A stretch of DNA of 64,000 bases from Cupriavidus campinensis (lineage in GTDB: Bacteria; Pseudomonadota; Gammaproteobacteria; Burkholderiales; Burkholderiaceae), in assembly GCF_905397395.1 (NCBI RefSeq), contig NZ_CAJPVH010000004.1, positions 124,001 to 188,000 on the forward strand, read 5' to 3'. Of this stretch, positions 1 to 9,426 are shown in pieces. A program made the position numbers and the translations under genes. The notes under the pieces are model-generated. The model was not told where the DNA came from. It did no database searches and worked only from the letters and a program-made list of their open reading frames with translations. Positions within the stretch are counted from its first letter, which is position 1. Each line of letters starts with the position of its first letter.

Positions 1-3000
1 CTACTGAACCAGCGCCATGGCCCAGGGCCAGCCGGAGACCGCTTCCTCCTGCTTCATCGGCGCCGCATCTTCAATGCGGGCGAGGGCGTCTGGATGGGGT
101 GGGAGCGCAAGCGCGGCAAGTTGCACGAGCTGAACCGCCTGCTGCGGGGTGCCACCGACACGAGCCATGTGCCGGTGGGCGGCGTAGCGCCGCACGTACC
201 GGCGGACGTCCGCTATGTCATTACGCTGGACGCGGACACGCGCCTGCCGCGAGACGCCGCACTGCGGCTGATCGGCAAGATCGCGCATCCGCTGAACCGG
301 CCCCGGTTCGACACCGCGCTGCAGCGGGTCACTGGTGGCTATGCGGTCCTCCAGCCTCGGGTGACGCCGTCGCTGCCGGTGGGTCGGGAAGGGTCGTTGT
401 TCCAGCGGGTCTTTTCCGCGCCAGGCGGCATCGATTCCTATGCCACCGCGGCTTCGGATGTCTATCAGGACCTGTTCAACGAAGGTTCGTACGTCGGCAA
501 GGGCATCTATGACGTCGACGCCTTCGAGGCCGCACTGTCCGGCCGCATCGCCGATAACACCGTGCTCAGTCACGACCTGCTCGAAGGCATGTTCGCGCGG
601 ACGGGCCTGGCGTCGGATATCGAGGTCGTGGAGGAGTTTCCCGCGCGCCATGACGTGGCCGCCAAGCGGCAGCACCGCTGGACGCGCGGCGACTGGCAAC
701 TCCTCGGCTGGATCTTCGGACGCCATGCCGGACGCCATGCGGTGCCTGCCGTGGGCCGCATGAAGATGTTCGACAACCTGCGCCGGTCGGTCCTGCCGAT
801 ATGCCAGTTGGCCGCGCTGGCGACGAGCTGGCTCGCGCCAGCGCCGCTTAACCTGCACGCCACGCTGCTGGTGCTGGCCGCCATCAGCATCCCGATCCTG
901 CTGCCGGGCCTGCTCTCGCTGCGACGCCATCACACGGCGGTTCGATGGCTCAGCCACGCGGCAATGTGGCTGGCTGATTTGCGCACTTCGGCCATGCGGA
1001 TCCTGTTCACCGTGGCATTCCTGCCGGACCAGGCGTGGAGCACCGGCGATGCCATCGTCCGGACGCTTACGCGGCTGCTCCGTACGCGGCGCCACCTGCT
1101 CGAATGGACGACTGCCGCGCAGTCGAAGCGCAATCCCCGGCTCGATCTCGTGGGGTTCTACCGTCGAATGCTGGGCGGGGTCCTGCTTGCCGTGGCGGTG
1201 GCGGCCATCGCGATCGGCGTCGCGCCGTCCGGGTGGCCGCTGGTGGCGCCATTTGCCTTGTTGTGGCTCGCCGCGCCGGCTCTCGCACTGTGGGCCAGCC
1301 GGGCGACCCGGGCAGCGCCCCGGCTCACACTGTCCGAGGCGGAAGCCGGGGAGCTGCGCCGGTTCGCGCGCCGCACGTGGCGCTACTTCGAGGTTTTCGT
1401 CACGCCGGCGGACAACATGCTGCCCCCGGACAACGTACAGGAGAGCCCCCGGCAGGTGGTGGCAAACCGGACTTCCCCGACTAATATCGGCTTGTATTTG
1501 CTGTCCGCCGTGGCCGCGCACGACTTTGGCTGGGCGGGGATGACCGAAACGGTGGAGCGGCTCGAGGCCACCTTCGATTCGCTGCGTCGGCTGTCGCGCT
1601 ACCGTGGGCATTTTTTCAACTGGTATGACACCCGGGACCTGCGGGCGCTCCCGCCCGACTATGTGTCGTCCGTGGACAGCGGCAACATGGCCGGCCACCT
1701 CATCGTGCTTGCCAACGCCTGCGAGGGCTGGGCCCGCCTGCCAGCCGCCGCAGCGGAGGCCCCGGAGGCACGCGACGGCATGCAGGACAGCGTTGCGCTG
1801 GCCCATGAGGCGCTACGGAGCCTGCTTCAGGCAGGCAGCGAGCAAGGACGCGAAGTCGAGGCGTTGCTGAACGAGATCGACGATCATCTGCACGGCGCGC
1901 AACGGATGGCCACATTGATGCCCACGTTGCGGCGACTGGCCGATCACGCCACACGGTTATGCGCGGACATGCGCCCGGCCGCCGGCAATGACGCGCTGGG
2001 TGACCTCTCGTTCTGGCTTGGCGCACTGTCCAGGCGGGCTGTGGAGCACGAACGCGATGACGGCGCCCATGCCGCTGCGTCGCCGGGTCTGGGCGTCCGG
2101 CTTTCCGCGCTCGCGGCCGAGGCCCGCGAGATGGCGATGTCAATGGACTTCTCCTTCCTGTTCAACGGGGAACGCAAGCTGCTTTCGATTGGCTTTGCGA
2201 TGGACGATAACCGGCTCGACACCAGTTGCTACGACCTGCTCGCCTCGGAGGCGCGACTGGCCAGCCTGTTCGCCATCGCCAAGGGTGACGTGCCCACGCG
2301 GCACTGGTTCCGCCTGGGGCGTGCCGCCACCCCGCTAGGCAGCGGTTCGGCGCTGATCTCGTGGTCGGGCTCCATGTTCGAATACCTGATGCCGTCATTG
2401 GTGATGCGTGCGCCGAAAGGCAGCCTGCTCGAGCAGACCAGCTGGCTGGTGGTGGAGCGCCAGCGCGCCTACGGCCGCTCGTTGAGTATTCCCTGGGGCA
2501 TTTCGGAGTCCGCGTACAACGCGCGCGATCTCGAGTTCACGTACCAGTATTCGAACTTCGGCGTGCCCGGCCTCGGCCTGAAGCGGGGCCTCGCCGAGAA
2601 CGTGGTGATCGCGCCATACGCCGCCGCGCTCGCCGCCATGGTCGACCCGCCGGAAGCGCTGCGCAACTTCAGGCACCTCGTGCGCACCGGCGCGCTGGCC
2701 CGCTACGGCTTTTATGAAGCCATCGACTTCACGCGTTCGCGCTTGCCGGAGAACCAGGACTACGCCATCGTCCGGGCATTCATGGCCCACCATCAGGGCA
2801 TGTCGATTGTCGCCATCGCCAACACGCTGCTGCACGGCATCATGCGCGAGCGCTTCCATCAGGAGCCGATGATCCAGGCGACCGAACTGCTGCTGCAGGA
2901 GCGTATTCCGCGCAATGTTGCCATCGCACCCCCGCGTGCCGAAGACGTCAGGGCCTCGGCGATCGCCCCCACAGTCCAGGATTCGACGGCCAGGCGGATG

Positions 3001-6000
3001 TCTGGCGCGGTCGTCGGGCCACCCGTCACTCATCTGCTCTCGAACGGGCGCTACACCGTCATGCTGACGGCGGCGGGAGCAGGCTACAGCCATTGGCGCG
3101 ATCTCTCGGTCACCCGGTGGCGGGAGGATGCCACCTGCGACGAAGCAGGGTCTTTCATTTTCCTGCGCGACAACGAAGACGGAAGGGTCTGGTGCGCCGG
3201 CGCGTGGATTCCCGGCAGCGATGACGTGGATGAGGACAACGAGGTGCTGTTCGTGGAGGATCGCGCTGCGTTCCATCGGCGCGATGGCGCGCTGACCACC
3301 ACGCTGGACGTATTGGTATCGGGCGAGGACGACGGCGAGGTGCGGCGCGCGTCGCTGTCCAACAGCGGTCGCCGGACCCGCGAGATCACGCTGACCTCCT
3401 ACGCCGGGCTGGCCCTCTCGGCGCAGGCGGCCGATGTTGCGCATCCGGCGTTCTCCCGGCTGTTCATCCAGACCGAGTACCTGGCCGAGTTCGGCGCGCT
3501 GATCGCAACCCGCCGGCCGCGTTCGCAAGCCGATCCGCAGATCTGGGCCGCGCATTTCGCGGTGGTGGAGGGCGATGTCTGCGCCGACCCGGAGTATGAA
3601 TCCGACCGGGCGCGCTTCCTTGGGCGCGGTCGGACCGTCATGACGGCGAGCGCAGTGCAAGACGGCGGTCCGCTCTCGAATACGACCGGCACGGTGCTGG
3701 ACCCCATCTTTGCGCTGCGGCAGCAGGTGCGCATCACGCCGGGCGGCGTGGCGCGCGTGGCGTTCTGGACCGTCGTGGCGGCGTCGCGCGCCGAGTTGCT
3801 CGATCTGATCGATAAACACCACGACCGCAGCGCCTTCGACCGCGCCCGGACCCTGGCATGGACCCAGGCCCAGGTCCAGTTGCGTCATCTGGACATCAAG
3901 TCGAACGAGGCCGCGGATTTCCAGCGGCTGGCGGCGGCCATCCTGTACGCGGACCGCCGCCTCAGGGCGCCATCCGGGGCGATCGCGCGCGGCGCGGGTC
4001 TCCAGTCCGGGCTGTGGCCGCATGCTATCTCCGGCGACCTGCCGATCGTCCTGTTGCGTATCGACGAAATCGACGATATTGCCCAGGTGCGCCAGTTGCT
4101 GCGTGCGCATGAGTACTGGCGCATGAAGCGGCTGGGCGTCGATCTGGTCATCGTGAACGAGCACGCCTCGTCGTACGTGCAGGACCTGCAGGTCGCCATC
4201 GACACGGCGGTACGCAGCAGCCAGTCGCGGCCGCGTCTGGGCGAGGAGTTCGCCCAAGGGGCGGTGTACGCGCTGCGCGCGGACCTGATGACAGCCGAAG
4301 CGCGCGCGTTGCTGCAATCCGTCGCACGCGTGGCGCTGATTGCGCGCCGGGGCTCGATTGCCGACCAGCTGGCACGGATACCCGATCCGGCGTGGGCACC
4401 GCCGGCGCCGCCGCCCCCGTTTGGGCGGGCTACAGCCATCGCGCGTTCGTCCCAGGCTCCGGCAGCGCTCGAGTTCTTCAACGGCCTGGGTGGCTTCGAT
4501 CGGGACGGCCGGGAGTACGTGGTGGTGCTGGCGGACGGCGCCACCACGCCGGCGCCGTGGATCAATGTCATCGCCAACGATGGCTTTGGCTTCCAGGTCT
4601 CGGCCGAGGGCAGCGGCTATACGTGGTCCGTCAACAGTCGGGAGAACCAGTTGACGCCATGGTCCAACGATCCGGTCTCGGACCCGGCGGGGGAGGCCGT
4701 CTACGTGCGCGATCTGGTGTCGGGCGAGGTCTGGACGGCTACCGCGCAGCCCGTGCGCGATGGTGGCGAGTACATCGCCCGTCATGGCTTTGGATACAGT
4801 CGCTTTTCACACGTGGCGCACGGTATCGGGCTTGAGCTGTTGCAGCATGTGCCGGTCGATGATCCGGTGAAGATCACGCGGATGACGCTGCGCAATCTCT
4901 CCGGGGAGCATCGGCAGCTGTCCGTGACGGCCTACGTGGATTGGGTCCTCGGCCTGTCGCGAGGGGCCTCGGGCCCTTACATCGTGACCGAGTTCGACGC
5001 CGAAATCGGCGCAATGCTGGTGCGCAACCCCTGGAATCTCGCGTTTCCCGGCCGGGTCGCGTTTGCCTGCCTGGCGGGGACCACGACCAGCTGGACCGCC
5101 GATCGAAGCGAGTTCATTGGCTATCGCGGCACGCTCGCCCGACCGGCGGCGCTGGCCGGCCCGGGCGGCCCGGGCGGTGCAGCGTCGCTTTCCGGCACGG
5201 CCGGCGCGGGGATCGATCCCTGCGCGGCCCTGCAGTGCCTTGTGTCGCTCGCGCCGGGTGAATCCACCGAGGTGACCGTGCTGCTCGGGCAATGCGCCAG
5301 CGCCGATGAGGCCCGTACCATGATCGCCCGCTATCGCGGTGCGGACCTCGACGGCGTGCTCGCGGCCGTGACGGCGCAATGGACGGATCTGCTAGGCGCC
5401 GTTCAGGTCAGGACCCCGGACCGCGCGATGGACATCATGCTCAATGGCTGGCTGCTCTACCAGACGCTTGCCTGTCGCATCCGGGCCCGCTCGGCGTTCT
5501 ATCAGGCCAGCGGTGCCTACGGGTTTCGCGACCAGTTGCAGGACACCATGGCGCTCACCTTCGCCCGCCCCGCCGAGACGCGGCGCCATCTGCTGCGCGC
5601 CGCCGCGCGGCAGTTCGAGCCGGGCGACGTTCAGCACTGGTGGCTGCCACACTCAGGGCAGGGCGTGCGCACGCGGATTTCGGACGATTGCGTCTGGCTG
5701 GCGTTCGCCACGGCGACCTATGTGATGGCTGCGGATGACGCCGGGGTGCTTGACGAGTGCATCCCCTTTCTCGACGGGCCGACGCTCGCTGCCGGGGACC
5801 ACGACCTGTTCTTCCAACCCATGGTGGCTGAGGTCAGCGCATCGCTGTTCGAGCACTGTGCGCGCGGCATCGACCGTTGCATCGGCCTGACGGGTGAACA
5901 CGGCCTGCCGTTGATCGGCGGTGGTGACTGGAACGACGGGATGAACCTGGTGGGCGCTCGCGGCAAGGGGGAGAGCGTCTGGCTGGGATGGCTTCTCGCC

Positions 6001-6891
6001 CGCACCCTTGCATTGTTCGCCCCGCTGGCGGACTCGCGCGATACCGTCCGCGCCGCCAACTGGCGCGCGCATGGCCTGGCATTGCGCGAGGCGCTGGAGC
6101 GGCATGGCTGGGATGGCGCGTGGTACCGCCGGGCCACCTACGATGACGGCACGCTGCTGGGCTCGACGCACAGCGAGGCCTGCCAGATCGATGCCATCGC
6201 CCAGTCCTGGTCAGTGCTGTCTGGCGTGGGCGACCCTGCCCGAAGCACGATGGCGATGGCGTCGCTCGACCGTCTGCTTGTTCGCCGCAAGGAAGGGCTC
6301 GTGCTGCTGTTCTCGCCGCCGTTCGACAGCGGCGTGGATGACCCCGGCTATCTCAAGGCCTACCCGCCCGGTGTCCGGGAGAACGGCGGCCAGTACAGTC
6401 ACGCCGCGATGTGGAGCATGCTGGCCTTTGCGGAACTGGGCGACGCGGACACTGCCGTCGAACTGTTCTCGATGCTCAACCCCATCCACCACGCGCTGAC
6501 GCCGGCGGCGGCGGATCGCTACAAGGTGGAGCCCTATGTGGTGGCGGCCGACGTCTATTCGGTGGCCCCCCACGTCGGCCGCGGCGGCTGGACGTGGTAC
6601 ACCGGGGCGGCGGGATGGATGGTGCGGGCAGGCATCGAAGGCATCCTCGGCATCCGGCGGGAGGGTGCCTGGCTGCTTGTTGCGCCACGGATTCCGGCAA
6701 GCTGGCCGGGGTTCCAGGCCACCGTCACGCTCGGTGCCGCCCATTTCGACATTCGCGTCGAGCGGGGGGGGGCCGGCGATGCGGTGTGTACCGCGATGCT
6801 CGATGACTTGTCCGTCCCCTGTGTCAACGGCGCGGTGCGCGTGCGTGTTGAGGACGGGGAGCATCGTCTGGTTCTGCGTCTCGCTGCCTGA
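1..6891 (+). CDS. Cyclic beta-1,2-glucan synthase (NdvB/ChvB-like), 5'-truncated by window edge
   Basis: About 2,296 residues of an inner-membrane enzyme that polymerises UDP-glucose into beta-1,2-glucan. The frame is open from base 1 and already reads family sequence (RRRIFNAGEGVWMGWERKRG), so the ATG at 94 is internal and the true start lies upstream. Family members are usually about 2,800 aa. Visible parts in order: glycosyltransferase-84 core with the DADT metal motif (about 229-240) and the QHRW motif (about 670-690); several hydrophobic segments (about 800-1300); a glycoamylase-like domain (about 1330-2900); and two glycoside-hydrolase-94-type halves with GGGDWNDGMN near 5916-5945. The glucan is periplasmic and is linked to osmoadaptation and host interaction in rhizobia; that role is only inferred here. 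A run of nine G at 6774-6782 lies near the 3' end. Confidence 0.93.
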   Translation, partial: LLNQRHGPGPAGDRFLLLHRRRIFNAGEGVWMGWERKRGKLHELNRLLRGATDTSHVPVGGVAPHVPADVRYVITLDADTRLPRDAALRLIGKIAHPLNRPRFDTALQRVTGGYAVLQPRVTPSLPVGREGSLFQRVFSAPGGIDSYATAASDVYQDLFNEGSYVGKGIYDVDAFEAALSGRIADNTVLSHDLLEGMFARTGLASDIEVVEEFPARHDVAAKRQHRWTRGDWQLLGWIFGRHAGRHAVPAVGRMKMFDNLRRSVLPICQLAALATSWLAPAPLNLHATLLVLAAISIPILLPGLLSLRRHHTAVRWLSHAAMWLADLRTSAMRILFTVAFLPDQAWSTGDAIVRTLTRLLRTRRHLLEWTTAAQSKRNPRLDLVGFYRRMLGGVLLAVAVAAIAIGVAPSGWPLVAPFALLWLAAPALALWASRATRAAPRLTLSEAEAGELRRFARRTWRYFEVFVTPADNMLPPDNVQESPRQVVANRTSPTNIGLYLLSAVAAHDFGWAGMTETVERLEATFDSLRRLSRYRGHFFNWYDTRDLRALPPDYVSSVDSGNMAGHLIVLANACEGWARLPAAAAEAPEARDGMQDSVALAHEALRSLLQAGSEQGREVEALLNEIDDHLHGAQRMATLMPTLRRLADHATRLCADMRPAAGNDALGDLSFWLGALSRRAVEHERDDGAHAAASPGLGVRLSALAAEAREMAMSMDFSFLFNGERKLLSIGFAMDDNRLDTSCYDLLASEARLASLFAIAKGDVPTRHWFRLGRAATPLGSGSALISWSGSMFEYLMPSLVMRAPKGSLLEQTSWLVVERQRAYGRSLSIPWGISESAYNARDLEFTYQYSNFGVPGLGLKRGLAENVVIAPYAAALAAMVDPPEALRNFRHLVRTGALARYGFYEAIDFTRSRLPENQDYAIVRAFMAHHQGMSIVAIANTLLHGIMRERFHQEPMIQATELLLQERIPRNVAIAPPRAEDVRASAIAPTVQDSTARRMSGAVVGPPVTHLLSNGRYTVMLTAAGAGYSHWRDLSVTRWREDATCDEAGSFIFLRDNEDGRVWCAGAWIPGSDDVDEDNEVLFVEDRAAFHRRDGALTTTLDVLVSGEDDGEVRRASLSNSGRRTREITLTSYAGLALSAQAADVAHPAFSRLFIQTEYLAEFGALIATRRPRSQADPQIWAAHFAVVEGDVCADPEYESDRARFLGRGRTVMTASAVQDGGPLSNTTGTVLDPIFALRQQVRITPGGVARVAFWTVVAASRAELLDLIDKHHDRSAFDRARTLAWTQAQVQLRHLDIKSNEAADFQRLAAAILYADRRLRAPSGAIARGAGLQSGLWPHAISGDLPIVLLRIDEIDDIAQVRQLLRAHEYWRMKRLGVDLVIVNEHASSYVQDLQVAIDTAVRSSQSRPRLGEEFAQGAVYALRADLMTAEARALLQSVARVALIARRGSIADQLARIPDPAWAPPAPPPPFGRATAIARSSQAPAALEFFNGLGGFDRDGREYVVVLADGATTPAPWINVIANDGFGFQVSAEGSGYTWSVNSRENQLTPWSNDPVSDPAGEAVYVRDLVSGEVWTATAQPVRDGGEYIARHGFGYSRFSHVAHGIGLELLQHVPVDDPVKITRMTLRNLSGEHRQLSVTAYVDWVLGLSRGASGPYIVTEFDAEIGAMLVRNPWNLAFPGRVAFACLAGTTTSWTADRSEFIGYRGTLARPAALAGPGGPGGAASLSGTAGAGIDPCAALQCLVSLAPGESTEVTVLLGQCASADEARTMIARYRGADLDGVLAAVTAQWTDLLGAVQVRTPDRAMDIMLNGWLLYQTLACRIRARSAFYQASGAYGFRDQLQDTMALTFARPAETRRHLLRAAARQFEPGDVQHWWLPHSGQGVRTRISDDCVWLAFATATYVMAADDAGVLDECIPFLDGPTLAAGDHDLFFQPMVAEVSASLFEHCARGIDRCIGLTGEHGLPLIGGGDWNDGMNLVGARGKGESVWLGWLLARTLALFAPLADSRDTVRAANWRAHGLALREALERHGWDGAWYRRATYDDGTLLGSTHSEACQIDAIAQSWSVLSGVGDPARSTMAMASLDRLLVRRKEGLVLLFSPPFDSGVDDPGYLKAYPPGVRENGGQYSHAAMWSMLAFAELGDADTAVELFSMLNPIHHALTPAAADRYKVEPYVVAADVYSVAPHVGRGGWTWYTGAAGWMVRAGIEGILGIRREGAWLLVAPRIPASWPGFQATVTLGAAHFDIRVERGGAGDAVCTAMLDDLSVPCVNGAVRVRVEDGEHRLVLRLAA

Positions 6892-6930
6892 CCCCCGCTT
6901 ACGCGTAGAATGCACACTGCGGCACTTTCC

Positions 6931-7161
6931 TGGTGCCGACCGTGATTGCAGGTGCCCGCGATTTTCGTGGGTTAAACGGGAAACAGGTGCGTCGCCCAGC
7001 CGCGACCAAGCCTGTGCTGCCCCCGCAACGGTAAGCAGGTTCGGGAACTGTCATGCCAATCCATCGGATCGGCGGCCACTGCGCGATGTTCATGGCGTGG
7101 GAAGGCGACGGATTCCCGGGTGCGCACGCTCCCACCTGTCAGCCCGGATACCGGCCTGTTG
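6931..7161 (+). promoter_or_regulatory. Cobalamin (adenosylcobalamin-type) riboswitch
   Basis: The leader shows the conserved blocks of the cobalamin riboswitch in order: GGTGCC, then TTAAACGGGAAACAGGTGCG (6972-6991), CTGTGCTGCCCCCGCAACGG (7012-7031), GTAAGCAGGT, the GCCACTG B12 box (7075-7081), GGGAAGGCGACGGATTCC (7099-7116) and GTCAGCCCGGATACCGGCC (7138-7156). It ends about 45 bases before the start codon of the TonB-dependent receptor. Expected action: cobalamin binding lowers expression of the receptor and probably of the PepSY gene behind it. Confidence 0.96.
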
Positions 7162-7206
7162 TCATCATCGAAATCTCTTGCACGGGCGGGGTCGTCCGGC
7201 TTCACG

Positions 7207-9417
7207 ATGAAATACAACATGTTCGCGCATTCCGCTGGCCGCCCGCGTCCGGCCCAGCCTTCGTCACGTTCCGCACGGGGGCGTCGGCCACGTGTCCTGG
7301 CTGTGTCGCTCGGTGCCATGGCCGGCCTGAATCTTCCCTGCGCATTCGCCCAGGAAACCTCCGAATCGCATGACAGGTCACTGCCGCCGGTGGTTGTCAG
7401 CGACGCCGCCTATCCCGGCATGGCGCTCTCGAAACCCGAGTACACGGGCAGCCGCATGGGTCTGACGCCGCTGGAGACACCGGCCAGCGTAGAAGTGCTC
7501 GACGGCGAGACCATCCGCGCGCGGGGCGACCAGAGCGTGCGCGAGGCGGTGACCCGCGCCACCGGCATCACCGGCAATCCGTCCCCGGGCAACGGCGGCA
7601 CCGCGCTGACCGCGCGCGGCTTCGCCGGCCAGGGCTCGGTCATGCAGCTGCTGGACGGCACGCGCATGTACGTGGCCTCCGGCACGGTGACCTTCCCGTT
7701 CGATACGTGGTCGGTAGACCGCATCGAGGTGCTGCGCGGCCCCGCATCGGTCATGTATGGCGAGGGGGCCATCGGCGGCGTGGTGAACGTGGTGCAGAAG
7801 AAGCCGATCCGCGGCCCGATCGAGAACGAACTCCAGATCACGGGCGGCACGGAGAAGACCGCGCGCGTGGCCTTCGACAGTGGCGGCAAGGTCAACGACA
7901 ACCTGTCGTACCGCTTTGCCACGGCCTACAACCGGACGGCTGGCTGGGTGGATCGGGGCGATGCCAACAACCTGATGGTGTCGGTGTCGGTGCGGCTGGA
8001 CGTGAATCCAGACTTCAACCTGACGCTGTCCTATGACGATGGCACCCAGCATCCGCAGCAATACCTCGGCACGCCGCTGGTCAATGGCAGCCTGGACCGC
8101 TCGCTGCGCAAGAAGAACTACAACGTTGGCGACGCCCAGATCAGCTACCGGGACCGCTGGACGCGCCTGAATGCCGAATGGACGCCGAATGACCGGGTGA
8201 CGGTGCGCAACCAGTTCTATTACCTGACCAGCCACCGCCACTGGCGGAACAGCGAGACCTATACCTTTCTGCCGGCCACCTCGCAGGTGCGGCGCGGGGA
8301 CTATCTGGAGATCCTGCACGACCAGGAGCAGGTGGGCAACCGCGCCGACCTGACGGTGCGCAGCAAGCTGTTCGGGCTCGACAACACCACGACGGTCGGC
8401 TTTGACGTCAACAAGATCCACTTCACCCACTCGAACAACTCGCCCTACGGCGGCACGTCCACCGTGCCGGCGCGCGATTTCGATCCGGGCCTGTTCTTCA
8501 GCCCGCCGGGCATCGTCACGTCGCCACGCTTCCGCAGCAACACCACGCAGTACGCGCTGTTCGGCGAGCACCGTATCGCCTTCACGCCGCAGTGGTCGGT
8601 GATCGGCGGCGTGCGTTTCGACCATGCCGACCTGACGCGCATTGACCTGGTGGCCGGTTCGGCCTGGGACAAGACCTTTGCCAACACCACATGGCGCGTG
8701 GGCACTGTCTACCAGTTCAGCCCGAGCCTGGCCGTCTATGCCCAGTACGCCACGGCCACCGACCCGTTGGGGGCGCTGATCACCACCTCCGACGCCCAGC
8801 GCAATTTCAACCTCGCCACTGGCAAGCAGGTGGAAGTGGGCGTGAAGCAGGCGTTCTGGGGCAATCGCGGCGAATGGACCTTCGCGGCCTACGAGATCCG
8901 CAAGAACGACCTGCTCTCGCGCGATCCCGTCAACCCGACGATCACGCAGCAGGTGGGCGAGCAGTCGTCGCGCGGGCTGGAGGCATCGGCCAGCGTGGAG
9001 GTGCTGCGCGGGCTGCGGTTCGACGTCAACGGTACCGTGCTGCGCGCGCGCTATGACGACTTCAACGAATCGGTGGGCGGCGTGCTGGTCTCCCGTGCCG
9101 GCAACGTGCCTACCAGCGTGCCGCAGCAGGCCGCCAATGCCTGGCTGACGTGGAACTTCATCGCGCAATGGACGTTCGGCGCGGGCCTGCGCTATGTCGG
9201 GGGGCGTTACGCGGACACGGCCAACCGCGTGCGCGTGCCGAGCTATACGACGGTCGATACGGCCCTGTCGTGGCGCGTCTCGAAGCAGGCGGCGCTGACG
9301 CTGCGCGTCTACAACCTGTTCAACAAGGACTATGCCGAATCGGTCTCGAACGGAGGCCAGCAATGGTTGCTGGGCCGACCACGCTCGGCGGAACTGTCGG
9401 CCAACTTCTACTTCTGA
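7207..9417 (+). CDS. TonB-dependent outer-membrane receptor under B12 riboswitch control
   Basis: A 736-aa outer-membrane receptor. The start at 7207 (MKYNMFAHS) is chosen because an in-frame ATG at 7120 falls inside the riboswitch. A twin-basic signal region and hydrophobic stretch end at an AFA-Q type cleavage site near residue 50. A plug domain follows (TPASVEVLDGETIRARG, then VLRGPASVMYGEGAIGGVVN) and then a 22-strand barrel ending in a C-terminal aromatic residue (SANFYF). By sequence it resembles siderophore receptors of the FhuA/FoxA type. The cobalamin riboswitch, however, suggests that its ligand is a corrinoid or is tied to B12 economy. The PepSY gene begins 9 bases after the stop, so the two are probably one transcript. 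Confidence 0.9.
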   Translation: MKYNMFAHSAGRPRPAQPSSRSARGRRPRVLAVSLGAMAGLNLPCAFAQETSESHDRSLPPVVVSDAAYPGMALSKPEYTGSRMGLTPLETPASVEVLDGETIRARGDQSVREAVTRATGITGNPSPGNGGTALTARGFAGQGSVMQLLDGTRMYVASGTVTFPFDTWSVDRIEVLRGPASVMYGEGAIGGVVNVVQKKPIRGPIENELQITGGTEKTARVAFDSGGKVNDNLSYRFATAYNRTAGWVDRGDANNLMVSVSVRLDVNPDFNLTLSYDDGTQHPQQYLGTPLVNGSLDRSLRKKNYNVGDAQISYRDRWTRLNAEWTPNDRVTVRNQFYYLTSHRHWRNSETYTFLPATSQVRRGDYLEILHDQEQVGNRADLTVRSKLFGLDNTTTVGFDVNKIHFTHSNNSPYGGTSTVPARDFDPGLFFSPPGIVTSPRFRSNTTQYALFGEHRIAFTPQWSVIGGVRFDHADLTRIDLVAGSAWDKTFANTTWRVGTVYQFSPSLAVYAQYATATDPLGALITTSDAQRNFNLATGKQVEVGVKQAFWGNRGEWTFAAYEIRKNDLLSRDPVNPTITQQVGEQSSRGLEASASVEVLRGLRFDVNGTVLRARYDDFNESVGGVLVSRAGNVPTSVPQQAANAWLTWNFIAQWTFGAGLRYVGGRYADTANRVRVPSYTTVDTALSWRVSKQAALTLRVYNLFNKDYAESVSNGGQQWLLGRPRSAELSANFYF

Positions 9418-9426
9418 GGCCGGGAA

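Noticed and set aside
1-1806. A 601-aa open frame on the minus strand
   Set aside because: It is antisense to the glucan synthase, has Arg/His-rich shadow composition and no recognisable motifs; high GC creates such frames.
2395-4785. A 796-aa minus-strand frame
   Set aside because: Antisense shadow of the glucan synthase with no domain and no ribosome site.
94-6891. ATG 94 as the start of the glucan synthase gene
   Set aside because: The same frame is open back to base 1 and reads conserved family sequence before this ATG.
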